Under the pieces are notes generated by a model. It did no database searches, had not been told where the DNA came from, and saw only the letters and a list, made by a program, of their open reading frames with translations. Positions 36,594-44,974 of a DNA stretch of 64,000 bases are shown here, piece after piece. A program made the position numbers and the translations under genes. Each line of letters opens with the position of its first letter. Position 1 is the first letter of the stretch. The stretch is from G963663365 sp963663365 (lineage in GTDB: Bacteria > Hinthialibacterota > Hinthialibacteria > Hinthialibacterales > G963663365): contig CAXXIH010000001.1 of the NCBI GenBank assembly GCA_963663365.2, positions 1,302,001 through 1,366,000 on the forward strand, read 5' to 3'.

Positions 36594-37310
36594 TTAGTTC
36601 ACAGGCGGGATACCATCCACGATGCGCCGTGCCTGAGATACCCATATATTGCCATAACTTATAAGTCCATTGCTTGTGGCGTAGGGAATTACAGCGCTGT
36701 CGTTATGACCTGTATTCGCTCCCGTGAAGGTTGCATCCGAATATCCGCGATCGGGACCGTAAGAACAGGCGCGCCAATGTCCGTAATAGCCGCAATACGA
36801 CGCACTGAATGTGTTTTGGTTGCGTCCAAGATTGTGGTTGTGATAGTAATTCGGGAAGTCGCCGGCCTGATAGAACTGTAGATTGTGATAGGTGTAATAA
36901 AAAGCCGCGCTTTCCTGTTCGTTTTCCCGCTTTTTGACAAAAGGGTCTATTAGTTGATGGGAGCTGAGATAGGCCACCGGTGTGGTTATATCCGGTCGTA
37001 TGTATCCATTCTCACTATCACCGAGCGCGTTGTGGGTTTGCGGTGGAGGCACGCCGTGGTCGATTGTATAAGCGTCGATGGCCTCTCCCAGCCCCCGCAA
37101 ATCGCCATAAGCGCGGCTTATTTGGGCGCGTACCCGGGCGTTGAGATAATTCGGGACAGCCACCGCCGCAAGTATCCCAATTATCGCCACGACAATTAGC
37201 AGCTCAATAAGCGTGAAAGCCCGGCAAGATGCCTTTGAGACTTTGATTGCGCTCTGATTTCTTTGTAGGTAGAAGGTGCGAAGATATTGGGGGATCAGTA
37301 GTCCGAACAT
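36594..37310 (-). CDS. Type II secretion/type IV pilin-like prepilin (pseudopilin)
   Basis: The protein (238 residues) has the prepilin signature CRA/FTLIELLIVVAIIGILAA, with Glu at position +5 of the mature protein, followed by the pilin helix VAVPNYLNARVRAQISRAY. Starting at the ATG at 37310 gives a leader of 31 residues, long for a classical pilin but seen in pilin-like proteins of several uncultured phyla. The globular part is rich in Tyr, Asn and His (YYHNHNLGRNQ) and does not show the calcium-binding region of GspG. It begins five bases after the upstream gene's stop. No assembly genes are nearby, so it is probably a minor or orphan pseudopilin. Confidence 0.8.
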   Translation of the reverse strand: MFGLLIPQYLRTFYLQRNQSAIKVSKASCRAFTLIELLIVVAIIGILAAVAVPNYLNARVRAQISRAYGDLRGLGEAIDAYTIDHGVPPPQTHNALGDSENGYIRPDITTPVAYLSSHQLIDPFVKKRENEQESAAFYYTYHNLQFYQAGDFPNYYHNHNLGRNQNTFSASYCGYYGHWRACSYGPDRGYSDATFTGANTGHNDSAVIPYATSNGLISYGNIWVSQARRIVDGIPPVN

Positions 37311-37315
37311 GATCG

Positions 37316-37948
37316 TTAGCGCATCGTCTCCCAAATCCCTTTGCGCTCTCGCATCGCTTCCTGCTCGGCTGTCTTTAGATTTTCGGAATATACTGTCGGC
37401 GTTGCGCTGGGAATGTGCCTGGCCCAGCCCTGTTCTAAAAGATACGTATTGAGCTGAAGCCCTGCAGGTGTATTGATATATACGGGCCATATGTTTTGGG
37501 ATGGTACAGTCCCTGTAGGCAAATCGATGGTTACAACCGCATTTTTCAGTAATCCTGAAACATAATCACGCGTCACGATTCCAATTTCCCCTTCCTGGCC
37601 ATTGAGACGGGACGGTTCAGGAATGGCGATTTCCGCAAGCTGGATGCGAGTATTGCCGACCAATGTCATGCGACAGCGCCGGTCAATTTGCAGAATCCGT
37701 ACATCCTTTGTGCCTGACCAGGGTTGTCCTGCAACTTCCGGTGTGGCGGATGATACTGCATCGGCTGACTGCGTTACGTTCTTTTTGGGAATTGGACGTT
37801 GGGGCCTTTGAGGACGACCGGATTTAATTTCGATATTGAAATGTTGAGGATCAGCTGTTTCGGTTTTATTTGCGCGTTCAGCGGCAACGCTAACCAGTGC
37901 AAACATCAAGATCGGTGCAAGAGCGATTAATTCTATAGCTTTCCACAT
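37316..37948 (-). CDS. Exported staphylococcal-nuclease-fold protein, probably catalytically degenerate
   Basis: A 210-residue protein with an N-terminal signal sequence (ELIALAPILMFALVSVAAE). Residues ~85-205 follow the thermonuclease fold: TRIQLAEIAIPEPSRLNGQ, VTRDYVSGLLKNAVVTIDL, LNTYLLEQGWARH and EQEAMRERKGIWE. The catalytic residues of true nucleases are missing: the VDTPE segment reads EIAIPEP without the Asp, and the loop that normally holds the second Arg reads NIWPVYINTPAG. I expect a binding or structural role. The gene overlaps the preceding STAS gene by 16 bases, so translation is coupled. Confidence 0.8.
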   Translation of the reverse strand: MWKAIELIALAPILMFALVSVAAERANKTETADPQHFNIEIKSGRPQRPQRPIPKKNVTQSADAVSSATPEVAGQPWSGTKDVRILQIDRRCRMTLVGNTRIQLAEIAIPEPSRLNGQEGEIGIVTRDYVSGLLKNAVVTIDLPTGTVPSQNIWPVYINTPAGLQLNTYLLEQGWARHIPSATPTVYSENLKTAEQEAMRERKGIWETMR

Positions 37949-38640
37949 GCAATGTTCTGTTTTTGCAGATAAGTCCTTTTCAGGACTTCACGGGCCAACT
38001 CAGGTTTAGAGTAAATCTTTACCAATTCACCGATACGTGTTTGTGTAAGCGTGCGCATGATTCGGGATTTTGGTTCGACTAAGAGTGCGACCTGTGGACG
38101 AAATCGATGTAGCTCGCGAAGCAGGGATGATAGTGTTGCCATACCCAGGCTGCTGAGTTCTTCAGTCTCCCGCAAATCGACAATAATAGGCTGGCCCCCT
38201 TGCAGGTTTCTTTCCAAAACAGCCTTGAATTTTCCCGCTGATCCAAAACCAACGCGTCCTCTGATGATGATTGTGATAATGGATTCGGATTCCTGGGTTT
38301 CCAGAGAGAATCCTTCATCACGGATGAATCCGTTGCGAATGGATAAGTAGGCTTCGCGTTCCTTTTCGGATAGACATGTCAGCATATAGCGGCCCCGCCC
38401 TTCGGCACGGCCGAAATTGGCCACGATGACATCGGTATGATCCTTCACCTCATCTACTGTCAGATCTTTCCCATCCCAATTTGGAGGAACAGGCGCCAAG
38501 TAGACTTGGTGACCTCGTTCCAAAGGAAATGAAGTGCCTACTACCATGCCCCGGCCCTTCTTTTCGATGAAAGAGGCGTGAAAGACTTTCTCTTTGCCCT
38601 CCTCAGAGGATGCAATGACACAACAGTACAGCTGACGCAT
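37933..38640 (-). CDS. STAS-domain protein with an N-terminal unknown domain
   Basis: A 235-residue soluble protein. The C-terminal part (~115-225) is a STAS domain: IITIIIRGRVGFGSAGKFKA, then PIIVDLRETEELSSLGMATL where SSLG corresponds to the phosphorylation site DSSG, and VALLVEPKSRIMRTL. The N-terminal ~105 residues (ASFIEKKGRGMVVGTSFPLE, HQVYLAPVPPNW) may be a beta barrel of PilZ-like shape, but I do not see the RxxxR motif of c-di-GMP binders. It may act as a signalling switch in a partner-switching pathway. Its 3' end overlaps the nuclease-fold gene. Confidence 0.78.
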   Translation of the reverse strand: MRQLYCCVIASSEEGKEKVFHASFIEKKGRGMVVGTSFPLERGHQVYLAPVPPNWDGKDLTVDEVKDHTDVIVANFGRAEGRGRYMLTCLSEKEREAYLSIRNGFIRDEGFSLETQESESIITIIIRGRVGFGSAGKFKAVLERNLQGGQPIIVDLRETEELSSLGMATLSSLLRELHRFRPQVALLVEPKSRIMRTLTQTRIGELVKIYSKPELAREVLKRTYLQKQNIACGKL

Positions 38641-38745
38641 TTTCTCTAATCAAGTTCCTATGATTCTGCGATTCCCATGACCCGGACTATGTGAACGTTT
38701 AATTATAGTATATCCCGAGTTTGGCGATCCGCAGCATCCATGATT

Positions 38746-39843
38746 TCAGCACGATTTCTCTAACAGTGTGTCATATTCTGGCAACAATTCCTCCCAATCG
38801 TAATGGGTCACAGCATCCGATAAATCCGGAAGAGAAGAATTGTCCGCTTTTTTAATGGCCTTCTCCAGAGTATTGACCAGCCTGTTCTCTTCATACAGCG
38901 AGTCTGCATGGTGCTCTTTGGGTACCAGATTTGGATAGTTTAGCCGTCTAGGTAGAATCGGAAATGCACCGGCGTACATGGCCTCAACCACGCTGATACC
39001 AAAGAACTCTTGTATTGCTGTAGAAACAATAATGTCACTTTGCGCCAAAAGTCTTGAGTATTGTTGACGCGAAGTGGCATAGCCCAAATACAACACACGC
39101 TCGCCCAGACGCTGTTTGACGTCCTTGAAATAAGGAGAATATTTACCAAAAGTCTTTCCACATATGATCGTTCGGAAAGTGACTCCCTTCTGTGCCAATG
39201 TATCAAGCGCTCTTAGAAATACATCCGGCTGTTTGTCATATTCCCAACGGTGGTTCCACAGAAGGATCGGGGGACCTTTGTCCCGTGAACGCGGCGCTTT
39301 CAACGATTGTAAATCGACAGCCGGCGCAAGTATTGCACTTCGCTCCTCCAGATCATCGATTTGGCTTGGAGCGGGGTGATTATCCGGCATTTTGCCCAGG
39401 ATTTCTCGGATACCTGTGAAGAAATCTGATCTGTTGTATTCCGAATTGAAGACAACTTGAGTGGCAGCCAGTGCGGAAACGAGATTCGTTATTGCATAGT
39501 GGTAATTGATCTCTTCGCCTTCTTGAAGAGGGTAACTGAGTTGGTTTTCGTGGAAGTAAAGCAGGGTAGGGATGCAGTCGAAGCGCGGGCGAAGCAAGGC
39601 AAGAAACTCTGCCAGATTCATCATGTCTGTAACGATCAATCCATCCCATTCTTCCTGTTGTCTTTTTGAAAGCCGCTCGGCAAATGCAAGCGCCGCTCCA
39701 CGCATCCGCCATTTCCATTTACGGGCGCGAAGCGTCAACAGGTCGATCCGATGCCGGGAACGTTTCCGCCAGCCATCAATCCAGGCTTTGTGTGAGCCAC
39801 CGTAATAAGGTTCTAGGGCAAGGATGTTTTTGGATTCATGCAT
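38746..39843 (-). CDS. tRNA-queuosine mannosyltransferase-like glycosyltransferase (DUF3524/GTDC1 family)
   Basis: A 365-residue GT-B glycosyltransferase. The N-terminal half matches DUF3524, the domain of animal GTDC1/QTMAN: LALEPYYGGSHKAWIDGW, RARKWKWRMRGAALAF, LLYFHENQLSYPLQEGE and VVFNSEYNRSDFF. The C-terminal half carries WNHRWEYDKQPDVFLRAL and the donor-site segment STAIQEFFGISVVEAMYAG. The animal enzyme adds mannose to queuosine in tRNA-Asp. The bacterial protein may modify queuosine-tRNA or another acceptor; this is inference. It starts at the ATG at 39843, just after a TTG two codons earlier. Neighbours are the STAS gene and a glycine-rich protein gene. Confidence 0.85.
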   Translation of the reverse strand: MHESKNILALEPYYGGSHKAWIDGWRKRSRHRIDLLTLRARKWKWRMRGAALAFAERLSKRQQEEWDGLIVTDMMNLAEFLALLRPRFDCIPTLLYFHENQLSYPLQEGEEINYHYAITNLVSALAATQVVFNSEYNRSDFFTGIREILGKMPDNHPAPSQIDDLEERSAILAPAVDLQSLKAPRSRDKGPPILLWNHRWEYDKQPDVFLRALDTLAQKGVTFRTIICGKTFGKYSPYFKDVKQRLGERVLYLGYATSRQQYSRLLAQSDIIVSTAIQEFFGISVVEAMYAGAFPILPRRLNYPNLVPKEHHADSLYEENRLVNTLEKAIKKADNSSLPDLSDAVTHYDWEELLPEYDTLLEKSC

Positions 39844-40001
39844 CGGCAACCTGGCACCGTCTTAATGGGGCAGGAGGCCAAAACGCCAAAGGGCGCTTCA
39901 ATGCCGCCTTAACCAGCCTACAACGATGCACCCGGCTCGCCCATAGAAGATGTACGGACAGATATAAATACGCGATGCTTAAGGAAATAGCGTTTGGGAA
40001 A

Positions 40002-40901
40002 TCAGCCGCCGAAGCCGCCGCCACCGAAGCCACCGCCACCGCCAAAGTTGCCACCTTGCGTGTCAAAAACGCGCGAGCGGAGTTCTTCCTTTTTACGCAG
40101 TTGCTCTTGGCGTTTTTGCTCTTTCCATTCGATTAACGCACGCGTGCGCTGACGAAGGATATTGCGCCGGCGCATATGGTCGTAAATGCGTGCGTTGGCG
40201 GATTTCGGACGTGCCCAACCTAAGTATTCTCCCACTGTAAGGTCTTCTGCACTGTCTCCCAGTGTTAGGCCGAGGTCTGCAACACGTTCTCTTGCCAAGG
40301 GATTGGGGCCATCGAGAGCGCTTTGAATCTGCATGTCCAGAAGCTGCTCGAATTGGTCTTTTGTGAGGTCGTATTCGGTCATCTGTTCCTGCTGGCCGCC
40401 TTCGGCAACAGCGCCGCCGAAGCCACCGCCGCCGCCATAGCCGCCGAAGCCACCGCCGCCGCCCATTCCCATTCCCATTCCCATACCCATACCGCCTCCG
40501 TAGCCGCCGCCACCGCCAAAGCCGCCGCCACCGAAACTATCGGCGCCGAAACTGCTGCCGGTAAAACCACCGACACGCATAAAATCTTGCAGCTCTTCAG
40601 AAAGACTATTCCAACGGTCTTCTTGAAGCTGCTGTTCGCGCTGGATTAGGTTGTCGCAAAATTCAACCATACGGGAATATTTGGAATCCGAACTGACTGC
40701 CTGCTCGTACAGTTGCTTGGCTTGGTAGAACTGACCGGCACGCATGGTCTGGAAGGCTTGATTGGCCATTGCCAATCCCGCGTCGATTTCACTCACGGTT
40801 GTATCCGTAACTTCAGTTTCTACAGGCTCTTCCGGCTCTTGTGCCTGAAGATTGAAAGTCAGGGCGATCATGCAGGTGAGTAAAATTAAAAGGTGTTTCA
40901 T
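40002..40901 (-). CDS. Exported glycine-rich repeat protein
   Basis: A 299-residue protein with a clear signal peptide (MKHLLILLTCMIALTFNLQA/QE). After an acidic stretch (~25-45) a helical, TPR-like segment (MANQAFQTMRAGQFYQAKQL) follows, then a glycine-rich block (~110-165) of GGGFGG, GGYGGG and MGMGMG repeats, a charged helical region (~170-285) and a final GGNFGGGGGFGG tail. GAGG lies seven bases before the ATG at 40901; the upstream in-frame extension is ignored. Glycine-rich proteins of this kind may be structural surface or matrix proteins. No similar-length homologue is known to me. The protein at 57885 has the same kind of tail. Confidence 0.72.
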   Translation of the reverse strand: MKHLLILLTCMIALTFNLQAQEPEEPVETEVTDTTVSEIDAGLAMANQAFQTMRAGQFYQAKQLYEQAVSSDSKYSRMVEFCDNLIQREQQLQEDRWNSLSEELQDFMRVGGFTGSSFGADSFGGGGFGGGGGYGGGMGMGMGMGMGGGGGFGGYGGGGGFGGAVAEGGQQEQMTEYDLTKDQFEQLLDMQIQSALDGPNPLARERVADLGLTLGDSAEDLTVGEYLGWARPKSANARIYDHMRRRNILRQRTRALIEWKEQKRQEQLRKKEELRSRVFDTQGGNFGGGGGFGGGGFGG

Positions 40902-41063
40902 TTTGCGACCTCGGTTTGAGATACCTTCAACCAATTGTGGAGTGTATTAACGGGGCATCCTTACCGTCAAGCAGACACAGTGACTGAGGCTCCTGTCAAA
41001 GCTGTCCTGACCGGATAAAAAGCCATATCACCGGCTTGCTGACATCCTATGATACTAGTGACT

Positions 41064-42494
41064 CTAATAGGCGTTCTTGAACGATGTGAGTGTCCGCCAG
41101 AGGATTTTGATGTCCAACAGAATGGACCAGTGTTTGATATAGTACATATCAAACCGTGTGCGCTCCTCTACCGAAGTATCACCTCGAAGACCATTGACTT
41201 GAGCCCAACCTGTAATGCCCGATTTTACAACATGACGGCGCATGTACCCGGGAATGGCATTCTTAAATTTGTTGACAAAATAAGGACGTTCGGGGCGCGG
41301 GCCGACAACGCTCATATCTCCCCGAACCACGTTAAGAAACTGAGGCAATTCGTCCAAATTGGTGCGACGCAACAGCCGGCCGACTCGCGTACACCGTGGA
41401 TCGTCGGCTTTGGCCCAAATCGGCCCCGTGTCATTTTCAGCATCGGCGGTCATTGTCCGGAATTTGTACATGGTGAAAAAACGACCGTCGTTGCCGATAC
41501 GTTCTTGGCAATAGATAACTTCACCCGTACTGTCAAGTTTGATTAATAGTGCTACCAACGCCATAATGGGGCTTAAGGTCACCAGCAAACTTCCGGCTAT
41601 GACAACATCGAAAATCCGCTTGAAATGGAATCCTTGACCGGCCAACGGCGTCTCATCCAATAAAATCGTAGGAAGCACTCCGGCTTCTTCAACGTTGTCT
41701 AATGAGGTCAGTACATCAAAGAGTTCAGGAACCAACTGATACTGCACGTTTTGTTCCCTGCATGTATTGATGACTTTCCGTGCCAGACCGGGATTGTCTT
41801 TGGGCAGGTCGAGAATTACGCGGTCCAGACGGTTCTCTTTGATGATTCCTACCAAATTATCCAGATTGCCCAGCAGAGGTAATGAGACTCTCGATTTACC
41901 ATGGCCCTCTTGAGACATTCCTATATAGCCAAGCACATGGTACTCGGAACCGCAGGCATGGTGCATTTTCCGCAGCAACTCGGTGCAGCGGTCAAAGGGG
42001 CCAATTAGTGCTGTCCTGCTAAAGGCGATTCCATTCTCAACCATCTTCTCGTGAATGCGATGCAGACAGACATGCGCACCGCAGATCAGCACTGAGGTGA
42101 TCGGCAGTGAAAATGCCACTGTTAAACGCGAGAAAGACATGCCCCGGTAATTGAACAGAATGGCCATGATGAAGACATAAGAAACGATGACAGCCGCAAC
42201 CAGACCGATCGGTCCGCTACGGCGTTCAAGGCCATACCGATGCAGATAGAAGCCAAAACGTTCGAAGACAAGAATTCCAAGCGCTGCAATGGCAATAGAA
42301 AGAACGAAATAGGGGCGCAATGGGGGAATCTCGGGCGGCGGCACTAGTTCCATCATCAGAGGTGAGAAGCGCAGTGCATACGCCAAAATAAACGAACCGA
42401 TGAAAACCGCCGTATCCATCACAACCAGGATGAATAACGGGATAATATACCGGTCCCGAGAAGGTATTAGATATTGCTCTTTTGCGGATGCCAT
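41064..42494 (-). CDS. Exopolysaccharide polyprenyl glycosylphosphotransferase (WbaP/WcaJ type)
   Basis: A 476-residue initiating sugar-phosphate transferase that puts the first sugar on undecaprenyl phosphate. The N-terminal part has four or five membrane helices (residues ~15-125) and a CoA-binding-like Rossmann domain (~140-260, AFSRTALIGPFDRC). The catalytic domain begins KRIFDVVIAGSLLV and holds YKFRTMTADAEN, RRTNLDELPQFLNV, VVGPRPERPYFV and SGITGWAQVNG. All family features are intact. It starts at an ATG with no strong ribosome binding site. An 808-base stretch without a firm gene lies upstream. Confidence 0.95.
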   Translation of the reverse strand: MASAKEQYLIPSRDRYIIPLFILVVMDTAVFIGSFILAYALRFSPLMMELVPPPEIPPLRPYFVLSIAIAALGILVFERFGFYLHRYGLERRSGPIGLVAAVIVSYVFIMAILFNYRGMSFSRLTVAFSLPITSVLICGAHVCLHRIHEKMVENGIAFSRTALIGPFDRCTELLRKMHHACGSEYHVLGYIGMSQEGHGKSRVSLPLLGNLDNLVGIIKENRLDRVILDLPKDNPGLARKVINTCREQNVQYQLVPELFDVLTSLDNVEEAGVLPTILLDETPLAGQGFHFKRIFDVVIAGSLLVTLSPIMALVALLIKLDSTGEVIYCQERIGNDGRFFTMYKFRTMTADAENDTGPIWAKADDPRCTRVGRLLRRTNLDELPQFLNVVRGDMSVVGPRPERPYFVNKFKNAIPGYMRRHVVKSGITGWAQVNGLRGDTSVEERTRFDMYYIKHWSILLDIKILWRTLTSFKNAY

Positions 42495-43302
42495 ATGATG
42501 TATGATCTAATTGATAAACTAACTTAGGTTTTCCTTAATGCATCCATGATTTGGATGAATTTAGCCCTGTAGCAAGTTCTTGTCAACTTTTTGTTGTGAC
42601 TGGAGTTAGCGTTTTCAGGAACTTTTGACGGCCAATCGTCGCTTTTTGTCTTACGATTGGCAGCCAAGCGCCCAATTATCTCCAACATACGCATTCAGAT
42701 AGTAGGGGCGTGTGGCACCATTACTCAACGGATATCCGCAAAAAAAGCCAAAGGATATCCTGAATGCGCAACCCTATTGAGGCACATCCGCTTTGTTGTC
42801 TGAAGGTTACGTTTGGGCTTTGGGCTGTTCTGAATGTCCAGGTTGTCATGTGGTGGATTGAATTGTCAGGCTAGAAAAAGAGAATCGAAATGAGAGACAA
42901 TTCGACAAAATTGGATTGAACTGTGGCTATAGGTGATGGCAGAGAGCAATTATCCATCATTTCAATTGGCTGAACGGGATTTCAACAAAACGGCAGATTG
43001 TTTTGTTCGTAATCACCCTTATGGTATTCAAGGTCCCCCTTCGATTCGTCCCTTGTTTTGTGTGGATTTAAAATACGTTCAGATCGTACTGGATAAGATA
43101 CTCTCCAAATGGGTAACAACTTCGAGTGCCGTTTGCATTGAACAGGTGAGTCTATGGGGTTTGGTTACGATAATCGCTTTATCGGTGTTTATTCTGACTC
43201 TAATTGCAGTCTTCTATCCTTCACCCATTTTGGTGCCTCGTGCCCAATCTCAGAGCGCGTTTTTTAGTCTCTGGTAGTTTTTGCCAAAGGGTGCGGTCTT
43301 GT
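42495..43302. other. 808-base stretch without a convincing gene
   Basis: This is the longest non-coding stretch in the window. It must hold the promoters or leader for the leftward exopolysaccharide gene. The only sizeable forward frame (42933-43277, GTG start, 114 codons) has a hydrophobic run (VTIIALSVFILTLIAVF) but no good ribosome binding site and no recognisable domain; I give it about 20 percent. On the minus strand a stop-to-stop frame at 42654-42773 reads like protein (FCGYPLSNGATRPYYLNAYV) but has no start codon and may be a remnant or chance. I see no repeats or tRNA. Confidence 0.6.
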
Positions 43303-44541
43303 TTATGCATCTGGAGGCGTCTGGCCTCTCTCGACCACTATTTGTTCACTGAGAATATTGAGCAGGATTGCATCCATCGGAGATGGCTGGGAATCACCTG
43401 CAATCCATGACCTAACTGTCTGCGGAGAAACGCCGCAATGCGAGGCGATTCTGCGGTAGGCGGTGCTATCGGCCGATTCGGATATCTGTTTGTTTGAAAG
43501 ACTCTTTTTGATCGAATCGAACAGTTGTTTGATCTTTGTTAATTCAATTGTAGACCCGGAGCCACGCTCATTTTCAAAACTATCTTCAACCGATTGAGTT
43601 GCAACAATAACCTGGTTGCGCCCGGCGGCCTTTGCCTCATACAAAGCATTATCCGCACGATTTAACAGTCCATCCACATCAAAATCATCTTCTTGTATTG
43701 ATGCGATCCCGGCACTTAAAGTCACCTGAATCGGAGCCCCGAATCCCTTAACTCGATGCTGCATAATAGACGTTCTGATACGTTCGATCTGTTCTCGAGC
43801 GTTTTTTGCACTGCAACCGGGCAGGACCATAAGAAATTCTTCTCCGCCATACCGCCCGACTGCATCATAAGACCGCATTGAGGATTTCATTTTATCCGCA
43901 GTTTCGCGCAGGACAGCATCTCCGGCCAAATGACCGTGTGTATCATTCACCTTTTTGAAATGATCCAAATCGGCCAAAACAACACTAAGCGGCGCTTTTT
44001 GGCGATGCGCACGGGCCAACTCATGTCTTAAATTTTCAATGATGGCCCTGCGGTTCCATAGTCCGGTAAGTGGATCATGGGTGGCCATTTCCCGAAGAAT
44101 ATCGCGGGCATCGATCATTTCCCTTTGGAGTTGAACAATACGCTGGCCTGCGCGAAGCCGGGAATGTAATTCATCGGTTTCAAATGGCTTGGCCAGAAAA
44201 TCATCGGCGCCTGCTTCAAAACCTTCAACAAGCGAATCCTTATCCGTACGTGAAGTCAGCATCAAAATATATATGGCCGGTTCCTGGGCTTGTTTACGAA
44301 CCTCGCGGCAGATTTCCGGTCCCTGCATTCCGGGCATAATCCAATCCAAAATCGCCAGCCGTGGGGCATCCTCTTTCTGGAGAATTTCCCAGGCTTCATC
44401 GCCATCGACTGCTTCAATGATCTCATAGCCCCATTTATGTAGTCTGTGACGTAACAGAGTTCTCGCATCCATCGAATCATCTGCGAGCAGGATTCTCGTT
44501 TTCCGGTTTGGTTGTGTGTTCTGGTTTACGTCGTTGTTCAT
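43303..44541 (-). CDS. Response regulator diguanylate cyclase with C-terminal helix-turn-helix
   Basis: A 412-residue signalling protein. Residues 14-130 are a receiver domain (LADDSMDARTLL, phosphoacceptor Asp66 in ILDWIMPG, LAKPFE). Residues ~160-315 are a GGDEF domain with active site GGEEF and an intact inhibitory site RSYD five residues before it, so it should make c-di-GMP and be feedback-controlled. The last ~60 residues (AYRRIASHCGVSPQTVRSWI) read like a helix-turn-helix, an unusual addition. It is transcribed alone toward the exopolysaccharide genes, and c-di-GMP control of that cluster is a reasonable guess. Confidence 0.92.
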   Translation of the reverse strand: MNNDVNQNTQPNRKTRILLADDSMDARTLLRHRLHKWGYEIIEAVDGDEAWEILQKEDAPRLAILDWIMPGMQGPEICREVRKQAQEPAIYILMLTSRTDKDSLVEGFEAGADDFLAKPFETDELHSRLRAGQRIVQLQREMIDARDILREMATHDPLTGLWNRRAIIENLRHELARAHRQKAPLSVVLADLDHFKKVNDTHGHLAGDAVLRETADKMKSSMRSYDAVGRYGGEEFLMVLPGCSAKNAREQIERIRTSIMQHRVKGFGAPIQVTLSAGIASIQEDDFDVDGLLNRADNALYEAKAAGRNQVIVATQSVEDSFENERGSGSTIELTKIKQLFDSIKKSLSNKQISESADSTAYRRIASHCGVSPQTVRSWIAGDSQPSPMDAILLNILSEQIVVERGQTPPDA

Positions 44542-44591
44542 CTATTAATAGTCTATCGAAATTTCAGTCCATGACGGGTTGGTTTACAATC

Positions 44592-44864
44592 TTATGATTC
44601 GACCGTGTTCTTACACTCATGCAGATCCTCCAATTTGCCAAGCACTGCCGGATGAAGGCTTCGTTTCCAGGGTGTCTCCTGCATGATCTCTTTGATGTTT
44701 CCCCGGAAGACGACAAAAGCACGTGGCTTCCGGCCGGGATCGATTTGAACAGCCGGGATCAACTCCTCCAATCGCCAGGTTTGGGAATCCTCTTGTTGTG
44801 CCCTTACTATTAATGTTGTCCTGCCGATTTCCAGATCGTACAAGCCATTTTGTTTCAAATGCAT
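44592..44864 (-). CDS. Small unknown protein
   Basis: A 90-residue frame starting MHLKQNGLYDLEIG. It looks like a small beta-rich protein with alternating strands (LEIGRTTLIVRAQQ, PRAFVVFRGNIKEIM) and a helical end. It has no signal peptide and no recognised family. An upstream TTG (44879) is possible. It ends 50 bases upstream of the REC-GGDEF gene and could be co-transcribed with it. The composition looks protein-like, but an overlapping frame of similar length exists, so confidence is moderate. Confidence 0.45.
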   Translation of the reverse strand: MHLKQNGLYDLEIGRTTLIVRAQQEDSQTWRLEELIPAVQIDPGRKPRAFVVFRGNIKEIMQETPWKRSLHPAVLGKLEDLHECKNTVES

Positions 44865-44974
44865 TGCATGTAACCACAATACGGAATTATCCTTCTGTTA
44901 CCCATGGGCGACATCCGGTTTTTTGCCTTAAAACTCTTATTCACACGAAGGCTGCCTGCATGTAGATTGTACCA

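Noticed and set aside
38746..39843. Calling the glycosyltransferase an ordinary GT4 enzyme of the exopolysaccharide cluster
   Set aside because: The N-terminal half follows DUF3524/GTDC1 in several distinctive segments, which ordinary GT4 enzymes lack.
42933..43277. Forward frame of 114 codons with a hydrophobic stretch
   Set aside because: GTG start without good ribosome binding site, no family, and atypical Cys/Trp content; kept only as a remark in the entry for the gap.
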